DNA from: Pirellulales bacterium
GTDB lineage: Bacteria; Planctomycetota; Planctomycetia; Pirellulales; JAEUIK01
Direction: 5' to 3'
Assembly (NCBI GenBank): GCA_019745975.1
Contig: JAIESQ010000031.1
Span: 1 to 64,000, forward strand
DNA length: 64,000 nucleotides
In this document: positions 8,906-19,256 of the stretch, piece by piece
How the letters are laid out: every line of letters begins with the position of its first letter
Numbering within the stretch: the stretch's first letter is position 1
Position numbers and translations under genes: made by a program
Notes under the pieces: generated by a model
What the model saw: only the letters and a program-made list of their open reading frames with translations
Told to the model about the DNA's origin: nothing
The model's database searches: none

Positions 8906-11256
8906 CCGACGGCCAGCGGAACATCTCGCTCCCGGTGCTGCCGCTCAAGAACACGGTGCTGTTTCCGCACCTGGTGCTGCCGTTGGTTGTGGGCCGCCCC
9001 AGTTCGCTGGCCGCCGTCGAAGCCGCGCTCAAGAGCGAAGACAAGACGCTCGTGCTCGTGGCCCAGAAAGACCCCAGCGTCGACGACCCCCAGCCCGACG
9101 GGCTGTACACGGTCGGCACGCAGGCGGTGATCAAGAAGATGGACCGCGCTGAGGGGCAGGTGCAACTCGTGGTGCAAGGCGCCCAGCGGCTCGAGCTCGT
9201 CTCCGTCGCGCTTGAAGACGGGTTGCTGCGGGCCCAGGTGCGGCCCATCCCCGATCCTCAGGACACCGGCCCCGAGGTCGAAGCGCTTCAACGGCTGGTG
9301 CTCGAGCAGGCAACCAAGATTCACGCCCTGGTGCAGCCGCAGACGCCGATCTCCGTCGAGCAGTTTCTGAGCCAGTTCAGCGATCCGCTGCACCAGGTCT
9401 ATCTGCTGGGCTCGATGCTCTCGCTGGATCTCGAGAAAGAGCAGGCCCTGCTGGAAGCCGCGACGCGGGTGACGGCATTGCGCTTGATGCACGAGTACTT
9501 GACTCACGAAGTGCAGGTGCTGGAGCTGCGCCAGGAGATCGCCAACGAAGCCCGCACTGAGATGAGCCGCGAACAGCGCGAGTACCTGCTGCGGCAGCAA
9601 ATGCAGGCGATCCAACAAGAGCTGGGCGAGCAGAGCCCCGAGCAGGCCGAAGCCGCCGAGCTGCGCCGCCGCTTTGAAGAGGCTGATTTACCTGAGAGCG
9701 TTCGCAAGGAGGCGGCACGGGATTTGACACGCTTGGAGCGGATGCCGCCGGCGGCGCCAGACTACCAGCTCACCCGCACGTATCTGGAACTAGTGCTCGA
9801 GCTCCCCTGGTCGAAGTCGACCGAAGATATTTTGGACCTGGCGCGGGCGCGGCAGGTGCTCGACGAAGACCACTACGGCCTGAAGGAAATCAAGGAGCGC
9901 ATTCTCGAACACCTGGCCGTGCTCAAGCTCAACCCCAAGGCAAAGGCGCCGATCCTCTGCTTCGTCGGTCCGCCGGGCGTTGGCAAGACATCACTGGGCA
10001 AGTCGATTGGCCGGGCGCTAGGGCGCACTTTTGAGCGCATCAGTTTGGGCGGCTTGCACGACGAATCGGAACTGCGCGGGCATCGCCGCACGTACATCGG
10101 CGCGATGCCGGGGCGGATCATCCAGGCGATTCGCCGGGCCGGCGTCAACAATCCGCTGTTGATGCTCGACGAGGTGGACAAGCTCGGTCAGGGCTTTCAC
10201 GGCGATCCGGCGGCCGCACTGCTGGAAGTCCTCGACCCGGCCCAGAACTTCGAGTTCCGCGACAACTACTTGAATATGGCGTTCGACCTGTCGCGGGTGT
10301 TTTTCGTCACGACGGCCAACACGCTCGACACGATTCCCCGCCCGCTCTTGGATCGCATGGAGCTGCTGCGCTTGGCGGGCTACACGGGCGAGGAAAAGTT
10401 CGAGATCGCCCGGCGTTATCTCATCCCGCGGCAGTTGAGCGAAGCGGGTCTGACCGCCGAGCAACTCAACATCACCGACGTCGCGGTCGAGCAGGTGATT
10501 GCCCGCTACACGCGTGAGGCGGGCGTGCGGCAGCTCGAACGGGCTTTGGGCCGGCTGACGCGCAAGGTCGCCGTGCGCTTCGCCGAAGGCCAGTCCGCGG
10601 CCGTGACCGTCGAGCCGGATGATCTCAAGGAATTGTTGGGGCCGGAGAAGTTCTTTCCCGAAGCGGCGCGGGCGAAGCTGCCGCCGGGCGTGTCGACGGG
10701 ACTGGCCTGGACCGAAACCGGCGGCGAAGTTCTTTACGTCGAAGCGCTGCTCTTGCCCGACGGCAAGGGGCTCACGCTCACCGGGCAGTTGGGGGAGGTG
10801 ATGCGCGAATCGGCGCAGGCAGCACACAGCTACGTCTGGTCGCGCGCCGGCGAACTGGACGTGGCCGAGAGCAAGTTCAAGGATTTTGGCTTGCACGTGC
10901 ACGTGCCGGCGGGCGCGGTGCCGAAGGATGGCCCCTCGGCGGGCGTGGCGATGGTCACGGCGCTCGTCTCGCTCTATACCGGCTTGCCCGTGCGGCGCGA
11001 CACGGCGATGACCGGCGAGATCACTCTCTCGGGCCTGGTGCTTCCGGTCGGCGGCATCAAGGAGAAAGTGCTGGGCGCGCGGCGTGCGGGCGTCTCGCGG
11101 ATCATCCTGCCGAAGCAGAACGAGCAGGATCTGGCCGAAGTGCCGGCCGAGGCGCGCGGCGAGCTGGAGTTCGTATTTGCCCAGCGCGTGGACGACGCCT
11201 GGGCGGCGGCGATCCCGCAACTGGCCGAGCGGCTGGCGGAAGCCGAAGCGGCGTGA
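8902..11256 (+). CDS. lon: ATP-dependent protease Lon
   Basis: This encodes 784 residues, the normal size for LonA, which degrades misfolded and regulatory proteins as a cytoplasmic hexamer. The N-terminal substrate domain starts at [19 protein letters not shown]. The AAA+ module has Walker [10 protein letters not shown] (about residues 356-364), Walker [10 protein letters not shown] and the sensor FVTTAN. The protease domain carries [10 protein letters not shown] with the catalytic serine at residue 679 and [10 protein letters not shown] with the lysine at 722, the same numbers as in E. coli Lon. The start is the ATG overlapping the hsp20 stop. No damage is seen. Confidence 0.97.
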   Translation: MTDGQRNISLPVLPLKNTVLFPHLVLPLVVGRPSSLAAVEAALKSEDKTLVLVAQKDPSVDDPQPDGLYTVGTQAVIKKMDRAEGQVQLVVQGAQRLELVSVALEDGLLRAQVRPIPDPQDTGPEVEALQRLVLEQATKIHALVQPQTPISVEQFLSQFSDPLHQVYLLGSMLSLDLEKEQALLEAATRVTALRLMHEYLTHEVQVLELRQEIANEARTEMSREQREYLLRQQMQAIQQELGEQSPEQAEAAELRRRFEEADLPESVRKEAARDLTRLERMPPAAPDYQLTRTYLELVLELPWSKSTEDILDLARARQVLDEDHYGLKEIKERILEHLAVLKLNPKAKAPILCFVGPPGVGKTSLGKSIGRALGRTFERISLGGLHDESELRGHRRTYIGAMPGRIIQAIRRAGVNNPLLMLDEVDKLGQGFHGDPAAALLEVLDPAQNFEFRDNYLNMAFDLSRVFFVTTANTLDTIPRPLLDRMELLRLAGYTGEEKFEIARRYLIPRQLSEAGLTAEQLNITDVAVEQVIARYTREAGVRQLERALGRLTRKVAVRFAEGQSAAVTVEPDDLKELLGPEKFFPEAARAKLPPGVSTGLAWTETGGEVLYVEALLLPDGKGLTLTGQLGEVMRESAQAAHSYVWSRAGELDVAESKFKDFGLHVHVPAGAVPKDGPSAGVAMVTALVSLYTGLPVRRDTAMTGEITLSGLVLPVGGIKEKVLGARRAGVSRIILPKQNEQDLAEVPAEARGELEFVFAQRVDDAWAAAIPQLAERLAEAEAA

Positions 11257-11338
11257 GGAGAGATTTGTGATGCGCCTGGTCGTTGGTGATTGTCGCACGG
11301 TGCCTCTTCGTGACTGATCAATTCAAGGCTCGAAATCA

Positions 11339-14300
11339 ATGTCGGAGAAGCCTCGATTTCGCCAAGGCGACAGCGTCATTCTGCGTTCGTCCCTCGATGA
11401 GGGGACAGTGTTGAGCGATCCCGTCCTTGACGGCGAGGAGTATTGGTATCGCGTGCGCTTTACCAAGCGCGTTGTCAACGTAGTCGAAGATGACCTCGAT
11501 GCGTTTTCAGAACTCCATGATAGCATCGAGAGCTTAGTTACGACCGGACAGTGGGGTCGTATCCAGGCTTTTCGAACGGCACTTGCCGTTGAGAGAATTG
11601 CGAACGAGAACCGCAGTACCGTCTATTCCTTTCGTTCCCAGCGCGTACTGTTTGAGCCTCATCAATACAAGCCACTACTCAAACTTCTCGATTCACTGGA
11701 TCGACGTCTACTGATTGCTGACGAAGTTGGACTCGGAAAAACAATCGAGGCGGGATTGATCCTGGCTGAAATCGAAGCACGGCGACCGGTTGAGCGAGTG
11801 CTCGTTGCGTGTCCGTCGCGGCTGCGCGACAAATGGCGTGAGGAGATGAACCGCAAATTCGACCAGCCATTCGACGTGCTCGACAGGCGCGGTTTCGAGC
11901 AATATGTCGTCGCTCTACGGCAGTCGCAACGCCGGAGACAATTGCGCGCCATCATGTCGATGCAGTCGCTGCGCAGCCAACAAACAAGGGCCTTACTTAC
12001 CGGTGAGCTCGGACAACTCGACTTGGTCGTGGTTGATGAGGCCCACCACGCGCGCAATCCTGCGACGCAGACGTCCGCTTTATTGCGAGACCTATGCGAA
12101 ATCAGCGAGTGCGTCATCCTGTTGACTGCGACTCCGCTCCATCTAGGTAGCGAAGATCTTTTCACTCTACTCAGCTCGCTGCGACCGACCGAATTTCGCG
12201 ATGCGGCGGTGTTTGATCAGGACCTGCGGCACCATGCGCCCGTGTTTGAGGCAGCGAGACTATTGCGCACGCAAGATCGGAAGAACCTAGTCCTTGCTAA
12301 GGAGTATCTGGAACGAGTCTTCATCAATGGCGTCCTCGAACCAGCACGTAACCCTCTGGCGGCGCAGGTGATTGAGGACATGCAACACGATCCTCCATCG
12401 GATCGCCGCGAGTGGATCGAGTTGGAGCGGCGCGTTCAGGACTTGCATCCCTTGTCGTCGATCGTCACCCGCACCCGTAAGCGAGATGTCCAAGAACATG
12501 CGCCGACGCGGCGGCCTTATACCTTTCGCTGCCGCTGGACGAAGGCGGAGGACCACACGTATCAACGACTTGTCGCTGGATCGTCGCAGCTAGGTTGGAT
12601 TCGAGAGAAACTGACCTTGGGACAAATTCAGCGCGCACGGCAGGCCGCTAGTTGTCTCCCGGCAACGATGGAAGCCGGAAGCATCGCGGGAACAAGCGAC
12701 GACGAGTGTGTCGAATCGACGGATATTCTCCCAAGCGAGGTCGCTGCCGACGTTGGCGCAGATGAGCAGTTACAGTCCACAATGAGAGACTCTGGCACTT
12801 TACCCGATTCGAAATTTGACCAGCTTTACGAGATCTTATTGCAAATCTGGAAGGAGGAACCATCTGCGAAGATCTTGGTATTTACCTTCTTCGTTGGTAC
12901 GGCGAAGTACCTTGAGCGGCGACTCTCCGCTGAGGGAGTGCAGTGCTTACGCATCGCAGGCGATGTGCCTTCGAATCCGCTTGACCCGGGTCGCGACGAA
13001 CGTGGTCATCGAATTCAACAATTTCGCGATGACAAGCGGATGCGCGTGCTGGTGTCGACCGAGGTCGGCAGCGAGGGCCTCGACTTCCAATTCTGTCACC
13101 ACCTCGTCAATTACGACCTGCCCTGGAATCCAATGGTCGTCGAACAGCGCATTGGAAGAATCGATCGCTTCGGCCAGCAGTCGCCAATCGTTAACATCCA
13201 TAATCTTGTCGTCGAGGGGACAATCGAGGACCGCATCCTGCACAGGCTCTATGAGCGAATTAACATCTTTAAGCACAGTATCGGCGATTTGGAAGCAATC
13301 TTGGGGGAGACGATGAATGAGTTGCGGAGCGACTACATCAGCGGACGTCTCACCCCCGAGGAGGCAGAGCAGCGTGTGGAGCATGCAGCGCGTGCGGTCC
13401 AGCAAAGGCAGTTACACCTTGAGCGACTGGAAAAAAGCACTGCAGAACTCTTCGGCCACGAAGAGTACATTCGCGACGAAATGGCTCGCATTGGCCGACT
13501 TGGTCGATTCGTAAGCGAAGAGGCCATGTTGGCGGTCATCAAGACGTATCTCGAAGCCCATCATCCCCAGGTGCGCGTATGGCAAGACGCCGAAGGGGTC
13601 TACGCCTGTCAGCTCACCGAGTCGCTGCGCCAGTCAATGCAAGATGCGGTGCGAGGCGGACCTGCCTGGCTTTTCCGCAAGCAAGGCGACAGCATGCGGT
13701 TCACGATGCGAGGTGATATTGCCTTTGATCTGCCAGAGATCGAGCTTGTCAATGTGTCGCACCCGCTAATTCGCGCGGCCGTGGATGCCTTGAAGAAACA
13801 GTTGGGAGGTGCCACTGCGAGAGTCGGTCAGGCGACTCTTGAGTTATCGAGCAACTCGGACCTGGAAATCCCAGTCGGAGTAGTGTTTCTCGTAGTTTAT
13901 GTGCTAGTTATCGACGGACTTAGGCCGCGCCGCCTATTTGAAACCATTGCTTGGTCGGACGCACGCAACGAACAGTTGGATCAAGAGACCGCAGAGCGCC
14001 TGCTTCACCTCGTGCTCGATAGGGGAGCGAACTGGAATTCCTCCCTGGCGGCTCCCGCGATGCCGGTCGACATCTGGGAACTGGTGGCGTCAGAAATGAG
14101 GCGCCGCAATCGTCGTCTTGACGAGCGCGAGAATCGCGAGAACGAGGCGTCTTACCTCAGGCGCAAATCGGTCCTGCAAGCAGAGTACGAGTATAACCGG
14201 CGTTCTAAGGAGCAGCGTCTGCAGACAGCGATTGCGCGAGGCAGCGAAAAAGTCGTTCCGGCGCTACGAGGCCAATTGCAGAAAGCCAAGTCGGAATACC

Positions 14301-14401
14301 GGGCAAAGCTGGCTGAACTTGATAACATGAGAATGGTGTCGGTGACGCATCCTGATCCGTTGGCCGCATGTGTCGTCGAGGTATTGCGAAAGCAGGCTTA
14401 G
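11339..14401 (+). CDS. SNF2/RapA-like superfamily 2 ATPase (helicase-related)
   Basis: This encodes 1020 residues. An N-terminal beta-rich region (residues 5-55, [18 protein letters not shown]) resembles the RapA/HepA Tudor-like domain. The SF2 core follows: motif [14 protein letters not shown] (about 127-139), DEAH box [10 protein letters not shown] (about 231-240), motif [13 protein letters not shown], then helicase C with [11 protein letters not shown] and [11 protein letters not shown]. The last ~400 residues lack an assigned domain and end in a charged coiled-coil stretch ([16 protein letters not shown] onwards). Such enzymes remodel protein-nucleic acid complexes or translocate on dsDNA. 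It is followed after 9 bases by an Hsp70-like gene on the same strand. Codon use looks less GC-rich than in lon, consistent with transfer. Confidence 0.88.
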   Translation: MSEKPRFRQGDSVILRSSLDEGTVLSDPVLDGEEYWYRVRFTKRVVNVVEDDLDAFSELHDSIESLVTTGQWGRIQAFRTALAVERIANENRSTVYSFRSQRVLFEPHQYKPLLKLLDSLDRRLLIADEVGLGKTIEAGLILAEIEARRPVERVLVACPSRLRDKWREEMNRKFDQPFDVLDRRGFEQYVVALRQSQRRRQLRAIMSMQSLRSQQTRALLTGELGQLDLVVVDEAHHARNPATQTSALLRDLCEISECVILLTATPLHLGSEDLFTLLSSLRPTEFRDAAVFDQDLRHHAPVFEAARLLRTQDRKNLVLAKEYLERVFINGVLEPARNPLAAQVIEDMQHDPPSDRREWIELERRVQDLHPLSSIVTRTRKRDVQEHAPTRRPYTFRCRWTKAEDHTYQRLVAGSSQLGWIREKLTLGQIQRARQAASCLPATMEAGSIAGTSDDECVESTDILPSEVAADVGADEQLQSTMRDSGTLPDSKFDQLYEILLQIWKEEPSAKILVFTFFVGTAKYLERRLSAEGVQCLRIAGDVPSNPLDPGRDERGHRIQQFRDDKRMRVLVSTEVGSEGLDFQFCHHLVNYDLPWNPMVVEQRIGRIDRFGQQSPIVNIHNLVVEGTIEDRILHRLYERINIFKHSIGDLEAILGETMNELRSDYISGRLTPEEAEQRVEHAARAVQQRQLHLERLEKSTAELFGHEEYIRDEMARIGRLGRFVSEEAMLAVIKTYLEAHHPQVRVWQDAEGVYACQLTESLRQSMQDAVRGGPAWLFRKQGDSMRFTMRGDIAFDLPEIELVNVSHPLIRAAVDALKKQLGGATARVGQATLELSSNSDLEIPVGVVFLVVYVLVIDGLRPRRLFETIAWSDARNEQLDQETAERLLHLVLDRGANWNSSLAAPAMPVDIWELVASEMRRRNRRLDERENRENEASYLRRKSVLQAEYEYNRRSKEQRLQTAIARGSEKVVPALRGQLQKAKSEYRAKLAELDNMRMVSVTHPDPLAACVVEVLRKQA

Positions 14402-14410
14402 GGGCAGCTC

Positions 14411-15727
14411 ATGGACGTGAAAAGCAACGGCTTCGTTAGCAGATCAATTGAATCCGACCCACTCGGCGTGGCCTGCCCATCTTCGAGAAGTGGCCGGCCG
14501 GCGCCGCGCAGAAAAGCTAACCGCCCGACGGTGATCGTCGGATGCGACTTTGGCACCTATGCAACGAAGATCATGCTGCGACGGCGAGGTGACACGGAAG
14601 CACATTGCCTAGCGCCTGGAAAGCCCATGGACGGGTACGCACGATTCGCATTCCCATCATTGGTTCGGCTGCATGACGATCGACTCTATTTCGGTAGTCG
14701 GGCAGCTACGATGCGCGAGGGCCAACTATACCGGTCATTGAAGGTACGACTGCTTGGGCCAAAGGCCGAGCAGGAACTCGAGCAATTTCCTGAGGGGCCA
14801 CCTCCCGATCTCTTGGTTGCTGCGTACCTCGCTTGGTTGCTCGAGCAGGTATGGCGGGAGATCGATCGGCGCTTTCGCGGTCCCACGGTTTTTCTCAATC
14901 TCGCCGCTCCGATGGACCATATCGAGAACAAGGCGCTCAAGGAGCGCTATCTACAGATCATTCATGCTGCCTGGAGTGTGACCTTCTCACCGACCACGAT
15001 GGCAAACGGGGTCAGTTTGTCCAACGTTGAACCTCTGCTTAAGAACCTGCTCTTGTCTCCGGTGCCACCAACGCAGGAACGCAAATTCGATGTCTTGCCG
15101 GAGACAATTGCACCGGTGGTATCGTTGTCCCTCGACCCTCGCACCACCACCGGCAACTACCTGGTTATGGACATGGGCGCAGGCACGACCGAAGCTTCGC
15201 TTTGCATGATTGGTGGGCACGGAGCGGAGCAGCGGATTACCTGCTACTTCGACCAAACGGACTTGATTGGTGCCGATCTTTTCAGCGACGCGGATCGACT
15301 TGCCGGTGAAGTGCGTCGCGAGCGAACCGAGATCCTGTGCCGACGATTGGCCAAACTCGCGAAGCATGTGTGGTACGAGGGATTCAAGAAGGACAAGTCA
15401 TCTCGAGCAACCCATGACCGTTGGCGCCGCCTAAAAGTGCTGCTTGCAGGAGGTGGAACCTTAAGAAGGGAAGTCAGCGAGACTATTCGTGAAACCGATC
15501 TCCTGCGCCACTGGTTTCCCGACGATCCCAAGCCTCAGGTGGCACGGCACTGCCCGATAGGAATCGGCGCGATGTCACAGGTTCAAGATGACCTTGGCAT
15601 GCTCGCTACCGCCCACGGCTTGACGGTCGAGCGAATGCAATGGCCGATTTGGTTTCCGCCGAATGAGGTCGAGGTGCAGCCGCAGCCTGAAGTCGTCCAG
15701 AAGAACGAAGCATATTGGTACGTTTAG
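14411..15727 (+). CDS. Hsp70/actin-fold ATPase without substrate-binding domain
   Basis: This encodes 438 residues. The nucleotide-binding motifs of the Hsp70/actin superfamily are present: phosphate 1 GCDFGTYATKI (about residues 44-54), phosphate 2 MDMGAGTTEASL (about 252-263) and adenosine motif VLLAGGGTLRR (about 343-353). An unstructured basic N-terminal tail of ~40 residues precedes the fold. There is no C-terminal beta-sandwich substrate domain as in DnaK; the protein ends with a polar tail (EVEVQPQPEVVQKNEAYWYV). A ParM-like or chaperone-like ATPase role is possible. The start is the ATG 9 bases after the SNF2 gene stop, so the two are almost certainly co-transcribed. The biological role of the pair is not known to me. 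Confidence 0.85.
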   Translation: MDVKSNGFVSRSIESDPLGVACPSSRSGRPAPRRKANRPTVIVGCDFGTYATKIMLRRRGDTEAHCLAPGKPMDGYARFAFPSLVRLHDDRLYFGSRAATMREGQLYRSLKVRLLGPKAEQELEQFPEGPPPDLLVAAYLAWLLEQVWREIDRRFRGPTVFLNLAAPMDHIENKALKERYLQIIHAAWSVTFSPTTMANGVSLSNVEPLLKNLLLSPVPPTQERKFDVLPETIAPVVSLSLDPRTTTGNYLVMDMGAGTTEASLCMIGGHGAEQRITCYFDQTDLIGADLFSDADRLAGEVRRERTEILCRRLAKLAKHVWYEGFKKDKSSRATHDRWRRLKVLLAGGGTLRREVSETIRETDLLRHWFPDDPKPQVARHCPIGIGAMSQVQDDLGMLATAHGLTVERMQWPIWFPPNEVEVQPQPEVVQKNEAYWYV

Positions 15728-15943
15728 TCGCCGGAATGGTTGACCTCGAAAGCCCGACTCTGCGCAGGCTTAGCGGCGTGCGATGCGCTAGCGCAAATTG
15801 CACGATGACACGAAGCCCAGGAGTCGCAACCGTCGCAACCCCCGGGGCTTTGGTGACACGGTCCGAGCCACCCTGCGAAATTGCGGCCGCGTTCCCCGCT
15901 CGAATCTCGCCGCTGCGCGGCTCTCGATTCCGCGACATGTTTC

Positions 15944-15991
15944 CCGTGGGCTCGCGCCCACGGCTAAGCGCTTGTCGCCGCTACGCGGCTG
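15944..15991 (+). repeat. CCGTGGG-type palindromic repeat, copy c
   Basis: CCGTGGGC/GCCCACGG is followed by CTAAG and GCCGC/GCGGC. It is the main recognisable content of the gene-free stretch 15728-16083; nothing else in that stretch looks coding. Confidence 0.75.
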
Positions 15992-16083
15992 GATTCTTGA
16001 CCGAGTTGGCACGTCGTCCTCGAACGAGCCACCCCGAACCCTTGCTGCGCTGCGGGCTAGTGTGACGAGCGTACGTCTCGCAT

Positions 16084-18330
16084 TTACTTCTCGATCAAGT
16101 AGCACTGGTTGTCGATCAGCACCAGAGCCGGTTCGTCGAACACCAGGTACTGCGACATCGTGCGGCCATGCTTTTCGGCTAAGGCGAAATACTCGTCACT
16201 GAACTGCCGCACTTTGACTGCCTTGGCAATCTGTTCTTCCGTCACGGTCGAATCGACCCAGCGGTTTTCGCGCTTGAAGAAGCACTTCGTGCCGACGTTT
16301 TGCACGCAGTCTTCCAGCAGAACTTCCTGGCCGTCGAACGATCGGTAGCGAGCACCACCCGCGGCCGGGGCGCTGCGCGCCTTTTGCAGATCGCCCTTGC
16401 TGAGCCGCTGCGAAAACGCTGCCTGGCCCGACGTTTCGGCCAGCCGGCCCAGGTTTTCGCTGGCCACGGCGGCGTTGGCGGTCACGGCGCCAAGCTGCAC
16501 GTTCTCGTCGGCCAAGAACGAGGTGTAAGGCGTAAGAATGCCGTGTCGCGTCGACAGCGCCACGAGCTCCTTGATCAGTTCTTCGTTCTTGCCCTGCAAG
16601 TCGAGCTGATCGAGGATCTCGCCGACGCGGCGCACGGCCCAGAGTTTCTCGACGAAGCCGTAGTTGTCGTCGGTGGTCCGCTGGGCCAGCTCGGCGGCGA
16701 ACTCGAACTTCTGCTCGGCGCCGGCGATCCGGCCCGTCGCGCGAATCTTCACCGCGCCGGCGCGCTTGTAGCGGGCAACCACGACCATTTGTTCCCCTTC
16801 GAACAGGTCGAACGCGCCGGCCGGATAGATGCGGGTGACCTGCGGCCCTTCCTCGGGCTTGGCGCCATCGAACTCGAAGGCCAGGGCCACGTCGGTCAGC
16901 ACGGGCGACTCGACCCGGGCGTACAAGCGGCTGACGCTGGCTTCGATGTTTTCGTTGGGCCGTACATATTCGCTCTGGCCGAAATTGCCGCGCACCAGCT
17001 TGTCGAGCAGCCGGCTGTTGACGTCGTAGCCGACGCCAAAGGCGAAGATGCGTGCTCGCACTTTGTTGGCCCCTTGCGCGCCGACAACCAGCTTGGTTTC
17101 GTTCTGCTCACCCGCGGTCGGCAGGCCGTCGGTCAGGAAGAGGACGTAAGTAGGGCGGCTCGAATCTTGCAATTGCCCGAGCGCCGTGGCCAGGGCACCT
17201 TCGATGTTCGTGCTGCCACCGGCGTACAACCCTTCAACGAAACCGAGCGCGGCCTGGCGCGTTTCGGCATCGAACTTCTGCAGCTCGGGGCGGAACGACT
17301 GGATTTCGCTGTCGTAGGCCACGATGTTGAACAGGTCCCCTTCGCGCAAGTTGTTGAGCACGAAGCGGAGCGCGCCTTTAGCTTGTTCGATCTTTTCGCC
17401 GCTCATGCTCCCCGAGCGGTCGACCACGAAGACGACCGTTTTGGAGGCATGCTCCGAGGTCGCGGCCTTGATTTCAGGGCTGGCCAATAGCAGGAAGAAA
17501 CCTTCGTCTCCCTCGCTGGGTCGGTAGCTGACCAGCGACATGCCAACCTGACCGGCGCCGACGTCGTAGAGCAAGCGGAAATCGGACGAGGGCACCTGGT
17601 TCTCGGCCTTAAATCGCACCACCGCGTGCTTGGCGTCGGGCCGTTGAATGTCGACCGTGTGCGTCGGGCTGTAGACGTTTTTGATGTCGGCCGGCGATTC
17701 GATCGCCAGCTCGATATTCACCTTCTCGACCGGCTGCGACGTGTACTTTGCCGTGCTCAGCGGAAACAGAAAATCGGTCAGGCCGTGATCCTGCCGGCAG
17801 AGTTGCGAGTAGCGCAACGTGATCTTGCGTTCGGCGCCCGGCGGGACCGGGAAGACGCTCGTCTGGAAGAAACCGGAGCCGAGCCATTCCAATAGCGCGG
17901 GGTCCTGGTTGCGGCGAACAATCTCTTCGTACTTGCGGCGGGCTTCGTCCTTGGGCAAGAGTTGTGCCGGCACCTCTTTGCCGTCGATCAGCAAGGTCAG
18001 GCGATCGATCGCGCCGTCGTAAGGCAGCGGAAAGATGAACGAGACTTCGAGAGGCTGGCTTCCCGTGTTCACGAACGACTGGCTCACCTGGACTTGAGCC
18101 ACCTGGCCGGCGAGCCGCGCGTGGACGTCGATCTCCTTGATCTTGTAGCAATGCGCCGGCGGCGTGGGAGCCGGCGGAATCGGGCGCGGCAGTCGAATGG
18201 GGGGACCGGAGCCAGTGACGACGAGCACGCCCTGCGCCAGGGCGAACACTGGCAGCGATGCCAAACTGAAAACCGCCGCACGCAACATGGCCCGACTGCA
18301 AGAGGCAACCCACGCGTTACGACGTGTCAT
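16084..18330 (-). CDS. Secreted VIT and von Willebrand factor A domain protein
   Basis: This encodes 748 residues. A signal peptide (MLRAAVFSLASLPVFALAQ preceded by a basic start) is followed by a proline-rich segment, a VIT domain (about residues 60-190, with VSQSFVNTGSQPLEVSFIFP and GFFQTSVFPVPPG) and a vWA domain (about 300-470). The vWA metal site is intact: DRSGSMSG, the threonine in GGSTNIEGA and the aspartate in FLTDGLPTAG. The arrangement resembles inter-alpha-trypsin inhibitor heavy chains and bacterial surface proteins. No C-terminal sorting signal is visible; it ends QCYLIEK. AAGGAG lies eight bases before the ATG at 18330. The ligand is unknown. Confidence 0.9.
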   Translation of the reverse strand: MTRRNAWVASCSRAMLRAAVFSLASLPVFALAQGVLVVTGSGPPIRLPRPIPPAPTPPAHCYKIKEIDVHARLAGQVAQVQVSQSFVNTGSQPLEVSFIFPLPYDGAIDRLTLLIDGKEVPAQLLPKDEARRKYEEIVRRNQDPALLEWLGSGFFQTSVFPVPPGAERKITLRYSQLCRQDHGLTDFLFPLSTAKYTSQPVEKVNIELAIESPADIKNVYSPTHTVDIQRPDAKHAVVRFKAENQVPSSDFRLLYDVGAGQVGMSLVSYRPSEGDEGFFLLLASPEIKAATSEHASKTVVFVVDRSGSMSGEKIEQAKGALRFVLNNLREGDLFNIVAYDSEIQSFRPELQKFDAETRQAALGFVEGLYAGGSTNIEGALATALGQLQDSSRPTYVLFLTDGLPTAGEQNETKLVVGAQGANKVRARIFAFGVGYDVNSRLLDKLVRGNFGQSEYVRPNENIEASVSRLYARVESPVLTDVALAFEFDGAKPEEGPQVTRIYPAGAFDLFEGEQMVVVARYKRAGAVKIRATGRIAGAEQKFEFAAELAQRTTDDNYGFVEKLWAVRRVGEILDQLDLQGKNEELIKELVALSTRHGILTPYTSFLADENVQLGAVTANAAVASENLGRLAETSGQAAFSQRLSKGDLQKARSAPAAGGARYRSFDGQEVLLEDCVQNVGTKCFFKRENRWVDSTVTEEQIAKAVKVRQFSDEYFALAEKHGRTMSQYLVFDEPALVLIDNQCYLIEK

Positions 18331-18617
18331 GACATTTTGCTCCTTGGAGAACTTGCTTTAGTTTACCGCTGCTGGCCAACGGCGCTGCCAGCGCGCGGCG
18401 TCGGCTTAGCGTCAGAATCTACGCCCCGGAGCATAGTGATACGGGGCCAGCCAGCATTCCTGACAGTGCTGCAGAATCTAGCCAAGCTAGAATTCGACGC
18501 TCGGCCGGACCGGAAAGTTCCAGGTAGTTCCGCAGGCCCGCTAGCGGGGAAGCGCCAGTTGTCGCCGGGCCAAAGCTAGCTGGTTAGCGTCTGATTGGCG
18601 GGAACTCGTCGCGTGGC

Positions 18618-19022
18618 TTACGCCCGGTGGTTGGTGAGCAAGTCGGCCAAGGTGACCGATTCCAGCTCGCGGCGCGTGCTAGTGGTCAACGAATCCATGG
18701 CTTTTTGCAGCCGCGACAGGGCATGATCGGAAAGCTGGTTGAAGGTCGTAAGTCGGGCGGAAATCGGCCCGTCGACCGCCTCGATCATCTCCAACAGGGT
18801 GATTTCGCCGGCCGGCCTGCCGAGCTTGTAACCCCCTTCGACGCCACGTGTCGACTGCAAAATGCCGTGTGTGACGAGGTCGCGCAAGATCTGGAGCAAG
18901 AATCGCTGTGGCATTTTGCCGTGCGAAGCCAGGTAGCTACATGGCACCGGCTCTCCGGCTGGAGCATCGGCCAATAACAGCGCGGCTTGAATGGCGTAGG
19001 CCACGGTGCGTGAAAGCTTCAT
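18618..19022 (-). CDS. Rrf2-family transcriptional regulator
   Basis: This encodes 134 residues with a winged helix typical of Rrf2 proteins: start MKLSRTVAYAIQAALLLAD, recognition region GKMPQRFLLQILRDLVTHG and wing GVEGGYKLGRPAGEITLLEM. Iron-sulfur members such as IscR and NsrR carry three cysteines in the C-terminal part; here the only cysteine is near the N-terminus (VPCSYL), so a cluster is unlikely and the signal is unknown. The ATG at 19022 begins the family-typical sequence, with GAGG upstream. The promoter region 19023-19256 holds an inverted repeat that may be its operator. Confidence 0.92.
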   Translation of the reverse strand: MKLSRTVAYAIQAALLLADAPAGEPVPCSYLASHGKMPQRFLLQILRDLVTHGILQSTRGVEGGYKLGRPAGEITLLEMIEAVDGPISARLTTFNQLSDHALSRLQKAMDSLTTSTRRELESVTLADLLTNHRA

Positions 19023-19187
19023 TACAAACCTCGTCTCTCTCGTGTCCGGTTTTAACCCCGCGAAGCTGCCAGCGGCCCGTGGGGTTTCGTCGATCCAGGA
19101 CGTGTCTGCCGCCTCCAACGGCAAGGGAATCGTCTGAAATACTGGGATCCGCCAGAATCTTATCAGCAAATCACGGCCCAAGTCAGA

Positions 19188-19208
19188 AGTGGTTAAAGAT
19201 AAACCACT
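19188..19208. promoter_or_regulatory. Inverted repeat upstream of the Rrf2 gene
   Basis: AGTGGTT (19188-19194) and AACCACT (19202-19208) are exact reverse complements separated by seven AT-rich bases. It lies about 165 bases upstream of the Rrf2 start and 48 bases beyond the lspA stop. It may be an autoregulatory operator or the lspA terminator stem; no T-run follows clearly. A second small palindrome CCTAATAATTAGG lies just beyond it. Confidence 0.4.
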
Positions 19209-19256
19209 TAGGAGCCTAATAATTAGGCATTGCCAACGGCCTAGCTGGTCGCTCGG

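Noticed and set aside
16300-17490. 396-residue plus-strand frame opposite the VIT/vWA gene
   Set aside because: Composition is typical of an antisense shadow; the minus-strand protein has complete MIDAS and VIT motifs.
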